A DNA stretch of 61,401 bases, from the IMG/VR virus record IMGVR_UViG_3300047463_000183, positions 1 to 61,401 of that record. One strand, given 5' to 3'. The position numbers were made by a program, and so were the translations under genes. The stretch comes from a virus. Every line of letters begins with the position of its first letter. Position 1 is the stretch's first letter. A model generated the notes under the pieces. The model made no database searches. It saw nothing but the letters and a program-made list of their open reading frames with translations, and was not told where the DNA came from. This document shows positions 40,732 through 49,352 of the stretch, piece after piece.

Positions 40732-42345
40732 TCAAATCGCTGCCGGGAACGCGGATACGTTCACGTAGAACACAATCTGCGTAAAGCCGCGCTGCGGGGT
40801 GTAAGTCACTGACAAACCACGATAGATGCCAGAGGTGTAATCCGTCGGGTTCTGAGTGACATATGTCACGAACGGAACAGCGTTCACTGCAACCGGACCA
40901 AGGACCAATCCAAAAGAGACGCCGGTAGACATCACGCTTTGAGCAACACCCTGAAGGCGATTGATGCCATTCTGATTGTAGTAAAGTGGATTTTGAGCGT
41001 TATTGGACCCGTTGATGATAGCAGCGGAGATAGCCTGATTCGCCGTGATCTGGACCCAATCCACCGAATACCAGTAGGTGAAATCGTGACCATCTTCCGT
41101 GGTTCCCCACAGAATAATGGTGGCGCTAATTCCACCCTCGGCACCAGTTCCAATTACATTGGTATTAGATGCTTTCAGCGTTGTGAGTAGAGACCCCTGG
41201 CCTCTGGTCGGGAATGGCGTTACTCCATAAACGTAACCGAAAGCAAAAGGCGTCACGAGATTAGCGGCAGACGGCGCGTAACTGAGCAGTCGCCAGAAAG
41301 CCGAGACAACACTGAACTCAGTCGACGGAATACCAGCGTTGGCATACAGACTGGCCTGTAGCGTGCCCAGGATGGTGTCTGTGCCAGGGTTGGCTGGCAC
41401 GGCATAGATCAGCGTGTTGCCCGTCGTTCCCGGCAAAGCCTGATACGTGCCGTTGTATCCGGTCGGCGTGCAGCCATTGATCGTGAACCAGTTGCCAACA
41501 GCCACACCATGCGACGTCGTGGTGGTCGCGGTGACATAGCCAGTGGTGCTGGAGTAGCTGATCGCCGTCAGCGCATTGGCATTATAAGTGCCATACGAAG
41601 GAGACTCGATCATGGTAAACGCGCACTTCATCAGGTTCGAGTAGTTCTGATAAGTAGCGAGCGTCGTCGTGATAAAGAAGTAGGTCTGCGATGTCGTGCT
41701 TTCGTAGTTGGCCAAGAAAGCCAAAAAAGCAGGATTCGCATCCCATTCACGGGGAACAACATAAGCGTAGAAGTAACCAACAGCACCAGCCGTGTAGTTG
41801 CTGTTGGGATTCTGCGAAATGTAGTTCTGAAGGTTGGTAACGCTGGTTGCGACGGGAGCAGCGCCAAGCTCAAGGACGTAGCACGAAAGGCTCGAACCTT
41901 GAGCGAAGAACGTATTCACCATCGCCTGAAGTTCGCCGACATCTTCCTGGGTGAAGACGCCGCCGGACGAAGTTCCAGGAGAAGTCGCCGCGATCAATTC
42001 AAACGTAAACGCGGTCGTCGTAGTGATGGTGCAGAGCCAGTTACCATTGTAGACCGACACACCAGCGCCAGCGATGGTCAGATAGTATTGCTGGCCAATC
42101 GTCAGACCGTGAGGTGATACTGCATTCACGGTCGCGACGTTCGCCGACCAAGTGATGCCGGTCGGCGCAGCAATGGCAGCAGAGCCAGCCAAAACAGTGG
42201 CCAGATCAGACACTTGGGTAAGCAGCTTAATGGAACCAGCGGCAAGATTCGTCGCACCCGTGCTAACCAGTGCGCCGGACTGTTGCAGAGTGGCGGGGAT
42301 GGACCCCACCGTCTGCGTCACGTTTACTGTTACGATATTAGGCAT
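40732..42345 (-). CDS. Tail sheath protein (DUF3383-like) with two inserted Ig/FCCH-like modules
   Basis: 537 aa. The sheath core includes MPNIVTVNVTQTVGSIPATL then QQSGALVSTGATNLAAGSIK, VVPREWDANPAFLAFLANYE, QGSLLTTLKASNTNVIGTGA and AVPFVTYVTQNPTDYTSGIY. Two modules are inserted near 60-135 (AVSPHGLTIGQQYYLTIAG, YNGNWLCTITTTTAFTF) and near 258-330 (TTTTSHGVAVGNWFTINGC, YNGTYQALPG). These would decorate the contractile sheath. Its presence defines the contractile tail. Confidence 0.88.
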   Translation of the reverse strand: MPNIVTVNVTQTVGSIPATLQQSGALVSTGATNLAAGSIKLLTQVSDLATVLAGSAAIAAPTGITWSANVATVNAVSPHGLTIGQQYYLTIAGAGVSVYNGNWLCTITTTTAFTFELIAATSPGTSSGGVFTQEDVGELQAMVNTFFAQGSSLSCYVLELGAAPVATSVTNLQNYISQNPNSNYTAGAVGYFYAYVVPREWDANPAFLAFLANYESTTSQTYFFITTTLATYQNYSNLMKCAFTMIESPSYGTYNANALTAISYSSTTGYVTATTTTSHGVAVGNWFTINGCTPTGYNGTYQALPGTTGNTLIYAVPANPGTDTILGTLQASLYANAGIPSTEFSVVSAFWRLLSYAPSAANLVTPFAFGYVYGVTPFPTRGQGSLLTTLKASNTNVIGTGAEGGISATIILWGTTEDGHDFTYWYSVDWVQITANQAISAAIINGSNNAQNPLYYNQNGINRLQGVAQSVMSTGVSFGLVLGPVAVNAVPFVTYVTQNPTDYTSGIYRGLSVTYTPQRGFTQIVFYVNVSAFPAAI

Positions 42346-42384
42346 AAAACGCTCCGACGTTCAGGGACGGGTGCGACAAAACGA

Positions 42385-42747
42385 TTAGCGGTAGCTGACC
42401 GAAACCACCTGAGCCGCACCGGGCGCAACCACGATGCCGTTGGTCACCGGGAAGTCCAGCGTGTAAATGCCGACCGCAGCCGGGATCACAGCCACCAGAG
42501 AAGCGGCACCCGTGCCACTGGTCGAGTTGTAGTCATAGACGGCACCAGCGGCGCCAGCGGTGGTCACCGAGATCTTGCCGATGTAACCAGACGACGCCTT
42601 CACGACGGTCGCGGCGGTGACGTTCAGCAAGGTGGACTCAGAGTTCTGATTGTCAGCGACGATCAGAGCGCCGCTGGCATCGACCTGAAGCGGCTTGGCA
42701 ACGCCGCTGTTTACGGCGGGATAGACCTGGAACGGAGACTGCGGCAT
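42385..42747 (-). CDS. Small structural protein (120 aa)
   Basis: MPQSPFQVYPAVNSGVAKPL, LQVDASGALIVADNQNSEST, SSGYIGKISVTTAGAAGAVY and AVGIYTLDFPVTNGIVVAPG. A single beta-rich domain of the sort found as decoration or tail-completion proteins in phages. It lies just upstream of the sheath in transcription. Exact role unknown. Confidence 0.65.
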   Translation of the reverse strand: MPQSPFQVYPAVNSGVAKPLQVDASGALIVADNQNSESTLLNVTAATVVKASSGYIGKISVTTAGAAGAVYDYNSTSGTGAASLVAVIPAAVGIYTLDFPVTNGIVVAPGAAQVVSVSYR

Positions 42748-42770
42748 TGGATAACTCCTTGTTAAACCGG

Positions 42771-43709
42771 TTAAGACACAGTGTAATTGACGAAAGCCTG
42801 TTCAATTAACTGCCTTGCTACATCGTTAATGCGAGTTTGGTAGTAACTCACATCATACTCGATGACTTTCTTCATCGCGATTGCTTGCAACTCAGGTTGA
42901 GCGCGTTTATCATCGCGAACAATCGGCATATTCATTATGCCGAAAGCATCTGTATTCAGACTATATTGGTTTACCGTATCAACAAAATCCAAAACAGTCT
43001 GATTATCAACGCCATACAAAACAATTCGAACGCGATCAGTAGCCAACTGATAGTGAGAAGCATTCGACGATAAGCGCGGAAATGCTTGAATCGCTCTTGT
43101 TTCTCCGGGTTCAATTTGAATTGTTCCGTATGGAGGGTAAATGTTACTTGGAGACAAATACGATGGATATAGTTGCAATTCTGGATTTGCACCAGTGAGA
43201 TAGAACGGACTGTATGTTTGAATTGCGAGCCAAGCTGGCAGGCTATTAGAAACAATCAGTCTTGTCGGAGGAATATCGTAAAGATTAGTGACAAGCTGAG
43301 AACTCAACGCGGAATAAACAGCATGTCCACCGTAGTGATACAGACCAGCTTGTTCGTAGAACATACCACGCTGGCCAAACGCGAAGCGTATTCCGTCGTA
43401 TGTGGCTATCCACAAAACTTGCTGATTGATCGTATTCAGTTCCGTGACCGGCTGCGTTGTCGTGAAAACAACTTGATTGATTGTGATTGTTTCGTCTTCA
43501 TTGACCACCATCTCGGTGGAGTAGTGCAGAGATCCCTGAACCGTGATCTGTTCACCGGCAAGCCAAAAAACGAAACCATCGAGTGGAAGGATACGTTTGA
43601 CATATTTGGTGAATGTGAGTGTCTGAGACGCTGATAGCTGGACGAGTCCACTTTCAAGAACCGCTTTGAGCTGCGGCCCAGCCATCATGCTCTCTTGGAC
43701 ATTGGCCAT
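42771..43709 (-). CDS. Neck/tail-completion region structural protein (312 aa)
   Basis: VQLSASQTLTFTKYVKRILP, LDGFVFWLAGEQITVQGSLH, YDGIRFAFGQRGMFYEQAGL, YHYGGHAVYSALSSQLVTNL and DVSYYQTRINDVARQLIEQA. It resembles conserved proteins next to DUF3383 sheath genes in other phages, from memory. Position suggests a head-tail joining function. Confidence 0.6.
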   Translation of the reverse strand: MANVQESMMAGPQLKAVLESGLVQLSASQTLTFTKYVKRILPLDGFVFWLAGEQITVQGSLHYSTEMVVNEDETITINQVVFTTTQPVTELNTINQQVLWIATYDGIRFAFGQRGMFYEQAGLYHYGGHAVYSALSSQLVTNLYDIPPTRLIVSNSLPAWLAIQTYSPFYLTGANPELQLYPSYLSPSNIYPPYGTIQIEPGETRAIQAFPRLSSNASHYQLATDRVRIVLYGVDNQTVLDFVDTVNQYSLNTDAFGIMNMPIVRDDKRAQPELQAIAMKKVIEYDVSYYQTRINDVARQLIEQAFVNYTVS

Positions 43710-44221
43710 CAGTCAACCCAAGCCTTGAATGATGCTTGATAAAGACCAGTGTCAATGAACGAAGGGCGCGGTGGATTTTGAACGAATATTTTATTTGCAC
43801 CTCGTCCAACAGTTCGACCGTAGGGGTTTTTATAGCGATGACGAACACCCAATTGCGCCGCTTTTGTCGGAACGCCAGAAATTCCTACTGCCTCGACCTC
43901 TTGAGACGAGAGAAAATTTTTGAATTTGGCTTCTATGTCTGATGTGGCGGCGGAGTAGTTCGACTGGCCAACATTACCGCCCATAGCCATCGTTTCGAAC
44001 GCGCCTTTCAGAGAGTTTTCAATATCACGACCAATGTCATCTGAATATGCTTTTATAAAAGCGTCCATGATACCATATCGACGCTCAAGATCTTCAGCGA
44101 CTTCTCCGGTTGTGATATTTTCGTATTCGTTAGAGTGAGCGGCGCTTGGTTTATTTCCCTTAAATCCTTTATCGGGATTGTTGTAGGGCATATCAATTAC
44201 GCCAAGATGGAGTGTTGTCAT
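43709..44221 (-). CDS. Neck protein, HK97 gp10-like candidate (170 aa)
   Basis: Starts at the ATGA overlap with the upstream gene: MTTLHLGVIDMPYNNPDKGF. It is helical in the middle (EVAEDLERRYGIMDAFIKAY) and ends GVRHRYKNPYGRTVGRGANK, NPPRPSFIDTGLYQASFKAW. The C-terminal R(P)SFIDTGLYQASFKAWV motif resembles neck/minor tail proteins of the gp10 group. Confidence 0.6.
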   Translation of the reverse strand: MTTLHLGVIDMPYNNPDKGFKGNKPSAAHSNEYENITTGEVAEDLERRYGIMDAFIKAYSDDIGRDIENSLKGAFETMAMGGNVGQSNYSAATSDIEAKFKNFLSSQEVEAVGISGVPTKAAQLGVRHRYKNPYGRTVGRGANKIFVQNPPRPSFIDTGLYQASFKAWVD

Positions 44222-44682
44222 GACAAACCCCACAAAGTTCCGTAACGCTGCGCGATAGCGAGATAAGCACGACCCCAGGGCGTCTTCAGGTTTTGAAGAT
44301 CAGCAATCGTCAGATTTTTCAGAGAATCAGGAACAGCAAGACTGTCGCTTGTATTCTGATCCGCAGCGGTCGTGACAACGCCAGCCGTGAAAGCGTTCAG
44401 GTTAAGGCTGGCGCGAAGGTCGGCGAAATAGGTGCGCCCAGGTTGATCTGGGGCATAGTTGACCAGATTATCACCAGCCAGATTGTAGACAGCCAACTCA
44501 TACAGCGAAGTGGCTGGAACAGTTCCATAAGCCGTCGCGACGGTCGCCAGATCGGGATTGACGATCATCATGGCGACCTGAAAGGCCCAACCGATCACGG
44601 GGCTGTTCGTCGGCAACACCAGGGGGTCGATCCCCATGACATTGTATATGAAAGACTGAAACCCCGTGACCGTTGGAAGCAT
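44218..44682 (-). CDS. Head-tail connector candidate (154 aa)
   Basis: MLPTVTGFQSFIYNVMGIDP, LPTNSPVIGWAFQVAMMIVN, ATSLYELAVYNLAGDNLVNY, LTIADLQNLKTPWGRAYLAI. The start follows the upstream stop by 1 nt (TGATATG). It resembles adaptor-type proteins located between capsid and sheath genes. Assignment is by position plus helical character. Confidence 0.6.
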   Translation of the reverse strand: MLPTVTGFQSFIYNVMGIDPLVLPTNSPVIGWAFQVAMMIVNPDLATVATAYGTVPATSLYELAVYNLAGDNLVNYAPDQPGRTYFADLRASLNLNAFTAGVVTTAADQNTSDSLAVPDSLKNLTIADLQNLKTPWGRAYLAIAQRYGTLWGLS

Positions 44683-44683
44683 A

Positions 44684-45205
44684 TCAGGTCTTTCTGGATC
44701 GCCCACGTCGGGTAGGCGGCGGAATGGAGTTGTCGATCTGCTGACCGACGGTGACGATTTCGTTCAACCCAGGCTCATCTCTACCATTCTGCTGAACGAT
44801 TTCCAACTCCAACGATTCGACTTTCGCGGCACCCTCAGTCGCCTGTTCAAGCGCCGTGTGCAGTGCTGCGGCGGACAGTTGGCGGGCTTCCTCACTCGCC
44901 TTGGTCAGCACGGTGGAATTGTGCTCATCGGCATACATGATCTTTTCGACTTTGATAGGCTTGTCGATAGAGTAGCAAACTCCGACGAACGGTTTCCGGC
45001 GATCAATTTCCGAAACATCGACCAGCCCGTATCTGACGTGCTGGTCGATGATCGAACGAATGACTTCCGGCTGTGCATTCGGCTGATAAACCGTGATCTG
45101 TCCTCCGGGAGCAATTTGCTGACGACGGACAGAGGTTTCTTCAGGAATGCGGTAGATGAAGTCGTGCCTCTGCTTGCTGGCATTGGCGACGTATAGAGTC
45201 GGCAT
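44684..45205 (-). CDS. Structural-region protein (173 aa)
   Basis: MPTLYVANASKQRHDFIYRI, PGGQITVYQPNAQPEVIRSI, HVRYGLVDVSEIDRRKPFVG, then a helical tail (TKASEEARQLSAAALHTALE) and a basic C-terminus (PPPTRRGRSRKT). Immediately after the capsid gene; perhaps a head-completion protein. Similar genes follow DUF2184 capsid genes in other phages, from memory. Confidence 0.6.
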   Translation of the reverse strand: MPTLYVANASKQRHDFIYRIPEETSVRRQQIAPGGQITVYQPNAQPEVIRSIIDQHVRYGLVDVSEIDRRKPFVGVCYSIDKPIKVEKIMYADEHNSTVLTKASEEARQLSAAALHTALEQATEGAAKVESLELEIVQQNGRDEPGLNEIVTVGQQIDNSIPPPTRRGRSRKT

Positions 45206-45225
45206 AAATCCCTCTCTGGTTTGTA

Positions 45226-46248
45226 TTACTGATACTGCATCGACAGGATCGAAATCGCTTCAGGGCGAACACCCCAACCCGACGTGATCCGCAGTTCAGA
45301 CAGGACGTCAATCGCGCCACCGGCAAGCGGGGTCGGGATTTCACGTGGAGCCGCCATGTCGCAATATTGCAGCGTGCAAGCCGCCAGACCGGGGGACAGG
45401 TCAGCGAACACGTTGGTGTTGATGCGGCCATGCTTGGGCTTCTGAACCTCGGGCATGATCACGAGAACGGCGTCGGTGCCACCGGCACCCTTACCGATCA
45501 GCGTGTCGTCATAGCACCACAGGATCTCGTCCTCGTTCATTTCACCGACGGCCTTGACGACGCCAGCGGTCGACAGAGAACCGGCGCCCGCGCGCTGGAA
45601 CTGGGTCAACTGAACGATGTCCTGGTATTCCCAGGTACCCAGGACGCGCTGCGGCCCAAGGATGACGATGCGGTGGCCAATGCCAAGCTGCATCGTGCGG
45701 GTCTTCATCGCGCTGATCTGCGACAGCAGGAAGAACGCCATCTGGCCGTTGTCGTAGGTGACGACGGTGCTGTTGCCATTGCTATCAGCCGGGAGGCTGA
45801 CGGTGGTGGCACCAGAGGTGTTCAGCAGACCTTCGCCGTTCGCGCCGTTGAAGCCATACAGCAGCGCGGAACGCATGAGCTGGAAGTGACCCTGACGCAT
45901 GCCCAGACGCTGCGCTTCGACGATGCTCACGCCCCACTGCGACATGGCAGCGGTGTCGTGATGATCGTATTCAGCGCGAACGCGCTGAAGATAGGTCGGC
46001 GTGCTGATCTGCCGCGCGACGACGGAGACGGACGGAAGCGAATTGTATTCGCTCTGGCCAGCCGCCATCACGGTGCGGATGTCGAAAGCGTCGATGTAGA
46101 CATACAGGTCGCCTTCGCCCAGGCGCACCAGCGGGTTGCCACCCGCCAGAGCGTCGAACGCGCCGGAAGCCTGATTATACTGCAACAGCTTCGCAGGTTC
46201 CATGTAGTGCGGGGAAACCATTACCCGCGACGGAGTGATATTCGCCAT
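45226..46248 (-). CDS. Major capsid protein (DUF2184-like)
   Basis: 340 aa. Capsid-type sequence with LPSVSVVARQISTPTYLQRV, RAEYDHHDTAAMSQWGVSIV, EAQRLGMRQGHFQLMRSALL, GIGHRIVILGPQRVLGTWEY and TPLAGGAIDVLSELRITSGW. It fits the DUF2184 HK97-fold capsid family. Genes order protease-scaffold, decoration, capsid as expected. Being highly expressed, its codon use is GC-rich. Confidence 0.82.
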   Translation of the reverse strand: MANITPSRVMVSPHYMEPAKLLQYNQASGAFDALAGGNPLVRLGEGDLYVYIDAFDIRTVMAAGQSEYNSLPSVSVVARQISTPTYLQRVRAEYDHHDTAAMSQWGVSIVEAQRLGMRQGHFQLMRSALLYGFNGANGEGLLNTSGATTVSLPADSNGNSTVVTYDNGQMAFFLLSQISAMKTRTMQLGIGHRIVILGPQRVLGTWEYQDIVQLTQFQRAGAGSLSTAGVVKAVGEMNEDEILWCYDDTLIGKGAGGTDAVLVIMPEVQKPKHGRINTNVFADLSPGLAACTLQYCDMAAPREIPTPLAGGAIDVLSELRITSGWGVRPEAISILSMQYQ

Positions 46249-46260
46249 ATTCGCGGCTCC

Positions 46261-47178
46261 TTAGATCTGAATGAGAGCGGCGGTGCCGCTGTTGTTCCAG
46301 GTGGCGACACCAGTGACGGCGTTGTAGACCACCGTCTTACTACCACCAGACTGCACGCGCAGGATCTTGCACGGCAGGGCGGCGGTGCCATAGGTCAGCG
46401 TCAACGTGCCAGACAGAGCGCCCGTGGCGATGGCACCCGAAGGAGCCGCGACCTGGAAGCTGAAGTTCTGGTTGTTGGTGAACGCCGAAACCGTCTGGGT
46501 GCCGTTCACGTAAGCAGCACCAGTGCTGGTGACGCCCGCCACGTAGATCGAGTCACCCACAGCACCGACCGGCGTCGCCGCCGCAGCGACCACGACGAAG
46601 GTGTAGAGACCCGTGGTGGCCGAGTAGGACGACGTGATGCTGGTCAGCGAATACGACGGCGTGGACGCATCGTAGGCTTGCAGGACCTGATTGTTGAAGT
46701 CCCAGGACACCGGCTGAGACAAGCTACCGCCCACCACAGACGCCGCCAGCGACGGATCACAGGCAACAGCGATACGAGCGCCGGAACCCAGCGGGAAGTA
46801 AGGCACCGTCATGTTGGCGGAAGCCGTCGGCACCGGAGACTGCGGGGTGGAAATCCACGCCGTCGCCTGATTGAAGACGCTGAAGCCAATCAACTGACCA
46901 GATGCGCCAGCCGTTTGCGTGGTCGCACGACCAACAATCGGGCCAAGCTCAGAACCAACACTGGTGCTGGAACCATACAGGGCGGGGACGTTGGCATAAA
47001 CGCCAACACCACCCCACATCGGCAAGGTCTCGGTAGTCGCCAGGACGCCACCGGCCAGCGCGAAGCGCACAGCCGGATCATCCATCGCGACACCTTGAAC
47101 GAAGCCGTAAGATTGAGTGCTGAAGCCACCATAGTTGGTGGTGGTCAGCATCGGGTTAACCGAAATAGAGTTAGCCAT
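46261..47178 (-). CDS. Head decoration/structural cement-like protein with one Ig/FCCH-like module
   Basis: 305 aa. MANSISVNPMLTTTNYGGFS, SYGFVQGVAMDDPAVRFALA, GGVLATTETLPMWGGVGVYA resemble phage structural proteins encoded beside DUF2184 capsids. Near residues 200-285 a module (TSTGAAYVNGTQTVSAFTNN followed by QNFSFQVAAPSG) resembles those in sheath and baseplate. A role in stabilising or decorating the capsid is inferred. Confidence 0.65.
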   Translation of the reverse strand: MANSISVNPMLTTTNYGGFSTQSYGFVQGVAMDDPAVRFALAGGVLATTETLPMWGGVGVYANVPALYGSSTSVGSELGPIVGRATTQTAGASGQLIGFSVFNQATAWISTPQSPVPTASANMTVPYFPLGSGARIAVACDPSLAASVVGGSLSQPVSWDFNNQVLQAYDASTPSYSLTSITSSYSATTGLYTFVVVAAAATPVGAVGDSIYVAGVTSTGAAYVNGTQTVSAFTNNQNFSFQVAAPSGAIATGALSGTLTLTYGTAALPCKILRVQSGGSKTVVYNAVTGVATWNNSGTAALIQI

Positions 47179-47184
47179 TGGTCA

Positions 47185-48939
47185 TTAGCCTCCAATCTGG
47201 CGAGGGCGGAAGAACGGCTTGGTGATGCTGCGAGGAGCCGTGCGGAACTCACCCATCCAAGCACTCGGATCGCCCGCAAATTCAGTGATCATGCGATCAG
47301 CCGCATCCTTGCGACGGATCTCACGCAGAGAACCCATGGGAACATCGTTCGGATTGCGAGCAGCGGACGACGCATCGGCGTAAATCTGCTGTTCAGCAAT
47401 TTCCAGAGCCTTTTTCGGCAGATCGCGCAGGGAAACTTCTTTCCACGGCGCGGAATGACGCTGAAGACCCTTGGCGAGACGAATGCGGTAAGCCATCGTC
47501 GTTTCGCCCTGGAGCGGAGCGGGCGCGCGGTTGCCAAAAGCGCCGTAAACGCTGTCGGCTTTCGCCTGATAATCAGCCATCAGAGCATAGTCCGCGTCCG
47601 ACATGGACTTGGGCATGCGCGAAATGGCGTCAGACAGGCGGCGCAGTTCGGAAGCAGTGAATTTCTCCATGCGCTTCACCGAATCGCTGCGACGGTCATC
47701 GTCGTCGTCATCGTCATCATCCTTGCGATGTTTGCGGGCCTTGTGAGCATCATCATCGTCGTCATCCTTGCGGTGACGCTTGTCGGCGGCGAGATGCTTA
47801 GGCTCTTCCTTCATCGGAGCTTCGTCATCGTCGTCGTCATCGTCGCCCTTGATGTTCGACATGGCGTCCTTGCGGTCGTCATCATCGTCATCATCGTCGT
47901 CGTCGTCGCTGTCCTTCTTGTGGGCCATCTCCTTACCTTCTTCCTCGGCCCACTGCTTGAACGACTCATCGCCGTCCTTGCGATGACGCTTCGAGTCCTT
48001 GCGGGACTTACGGTCGTCGTCATCGTCGTCATCCTTGCGATGACGCTTCTTCGAACCGGCGCGGATCATGTCAGCGTCGTCGTCATCGTCGTCGTCTTTG
48101 CGATGGTGACGAGCAGCGTCGTCATCATCATCATCGTCGTCCTTACGAGCGCGACGAACATCATCATCATCGTCATCATCGTCATCGTCGGCTTTACGAT
48201 AGCGCATCATGGAATCCATGCGCTTTTCCATCGCATCAAGACGACCGCAGAGCGCGTCAACGCCCTTCAGCAGCTTGTCGATGTTCTCAGCGGCATCATG
48301 CCGCTCTTCCATTTCTGGCATATCAGAACCCTCGGTTGGTGTGGTGGGTAATTCGACTCCAGCCGGGGCACGGCCTTTGTCCCAAACGCCCTCTTCGCAG
48401 ATGGCAATATGGTCGAGCAAACTCGGCTTCCCTTCGACCAGCAGAGATGAGCCGTCTTTCAACTTCGCCAATACGTTGCCATCGGTGCTTTTGAAGACAA
48501 CGGCTGGAGAAGTGGAAAGCTGTTTTGATTCCATCGCCTTCGCGGCGGCGTCATCATAAATTTTGGCGATTGCCCAAACTTCCTCACCTTTGATGTATGG
48601 AAGAAGGACGGTGCCAACAATGCGATCAGCGAACTCTTTCGAGTTCAGTTTGCCTGTTTCTGGATGCTCCCAAACAACAGGCAATCCGTTGCATCGCTCA
48701 AGAAATTCCTGATTAAGATAAAGCTCAGGCGCTCTGTATACGTGTTCATTTAACTTTGTTCTGAATGCCGTTCCCGTTCCGGTGATACGGATTGCGAACA
48801 AAGTCACATTTTCATATCGTTGCGGGCTGGTCAGTTCACCATCGCGAATTGCTTTCGCAACGCCAAGTTCGTCCATGCCCAATCTTTCGATTGATACTTT
48901 TACTCCAGGATGCAGGTCTTCTGGGTTAAAGTCACTCAT
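47185..48939 (-). CDS. DUF2213-like prohead protease fused to poly-aspartate scaffold
   Basis: 584 aa. Residues 1-200 match DUF2213 prohead proteases: FAIRITGTGTAFRTKLNEHV, GLPVVWEHPETGKLNSKEFA, KQLSTSPAVVFKS (Ser region) and LLDHIAICEEGVWDKGRAPA (His region). Residues 240-430 are many tracts of 6-11 aspartates alternating with basic RKHRKD-type stretches. The last 150 residues are helical (TASELRRLSDAISRMPKSMS). The protease probably matures the head and removes the scaffold core. The tracts are encoded by GAY triplet repeats prone to slippage. Confidence 0.8.
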   Translation of the reverse strand: MSDFNPEDLHPGVKVSIERLGMDELGVAKAIRDGELTSPQRYENVTLFAIRITGTGTAFRTKLNEHVYRAPELYLNQEFLERCNGLPVVWEHPETGKLNSKEFADRIVGTVLLPYIKGEEVWAIAKIYDDAAAKAMESKQLSTSPAVVFKSTDGNVLAKLKDGSSLLVEGKPSLLDHIAICEEGVWDKGRAPAGVELPTTPTEGSDMPEMEERHDAAENIDKLLKGVDALCGRLDAMEKRMDSMMRYRKADDDDDDDDDDVRRARKDDDDDDDDAARHHRKDDDDDDDADMIRAGSKKRHRKDDDDDDDRKSRKDSKRHRKDGDESFKQWAEEEGKEMAHKKDSDDDDDDDDDDDRKDAMSNIKGDDDDDDDEAPMKEEPKHLAADKRHRKDDDDDDAHKARKHRKDDDDDDDDDRRSDSVKRMEKFTASELRRLSDAISRMPKSMSDADYALMADYQAKADSVYGAFGNRAPAPLQGETTMAYRIRLAKGLQRHSAPWKEVSLRDLPKKALEIAEQQIYADASSAARNPNDVPMGSLREIRRKDAADRMITEFAGDPSAWMGEFRTAPRSITKPFFRPRQIGG

Positions 48940-49352
48940 CGAACGATTTCTTTTCCTTGCACAGGTTCCTTGGAATCGTGCGGAAGAACTTTTGAAACAT
49001 GAACCCAGGCATAATCAGAATGCTCATGGTTCAGGTGTGGTTTGAATTTACCATCAACTCTTTTGATGAACGTCGTGTAGTCCACCATTTCATCGCTTTC
49101 CGGAACCACGCTTGGCGCGATCCGGCGCGTCCAATAACGCGCTTCACCGCCAGGAGAGAATCCGATCTCTTCTTCGCACTCACGCTCAGCCGCCTCAAGA
49201 GGCGTTTCTCCATCCTCAACATGACCGCCAGGGAATGCCCAGGTTCCAGCCATATCAGATGTCGGAGAGCGTTTAAGCAGAAGCGTTTCACCGGAATCAG
49301 TCAGGAACATGATGCCAGCAGCATGAATGATTTTTTGATCAGGCTGCGACAT
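48936..49352 (-). CDS. Nudix (MutT-like) hydrolase
   Basis: 138 aa. FPGGHVEDGETPLEAAEREC then EEEIGF is a full Nudix box (Gx5Ex7REUxEExGU, with AERECEEEIG in the REUxEE position). KIIHAAGIMFLTDSGETLLL is the first strand. Cleaves a nucleoside diphosphate linked to X; substrate unknown. ATG at 49352 lies inside the end of the previous gene (14-nt overlap). Its place within the head genes is unusual. Confidence 0.85.
   Translation of the reverse strand: MSQPDQKIIHAAGIMFLTDSGETLLLKRSPTSDMAGTWAFPGGHVEDGETPLEAAERECEEEIGFSPGGEARYWTRRIAPSVVPESDEMVDYTTFIKRVDGKFKPHLNHEHSDYAWVHVSKVLPHDSKEPVQGKEIVR

Noticed and set aside
47690-48210. Triplet repeats as a regulatory or recombination microsatellite
   Set aside because: They are in frame and encode Asp tracts of the scaffold; length instability is possible but no separate non-coding role is supported.
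45367-48351. A 994-codon open frame on the plus strand opposite the capsid, decoration and protease genes
   Set aside because: It is antisense to three well-supported genes; its poly-Val/Ile stretches are simply the complement of the poly-Asp tracts, and it has no domain or ribosome-binding site.
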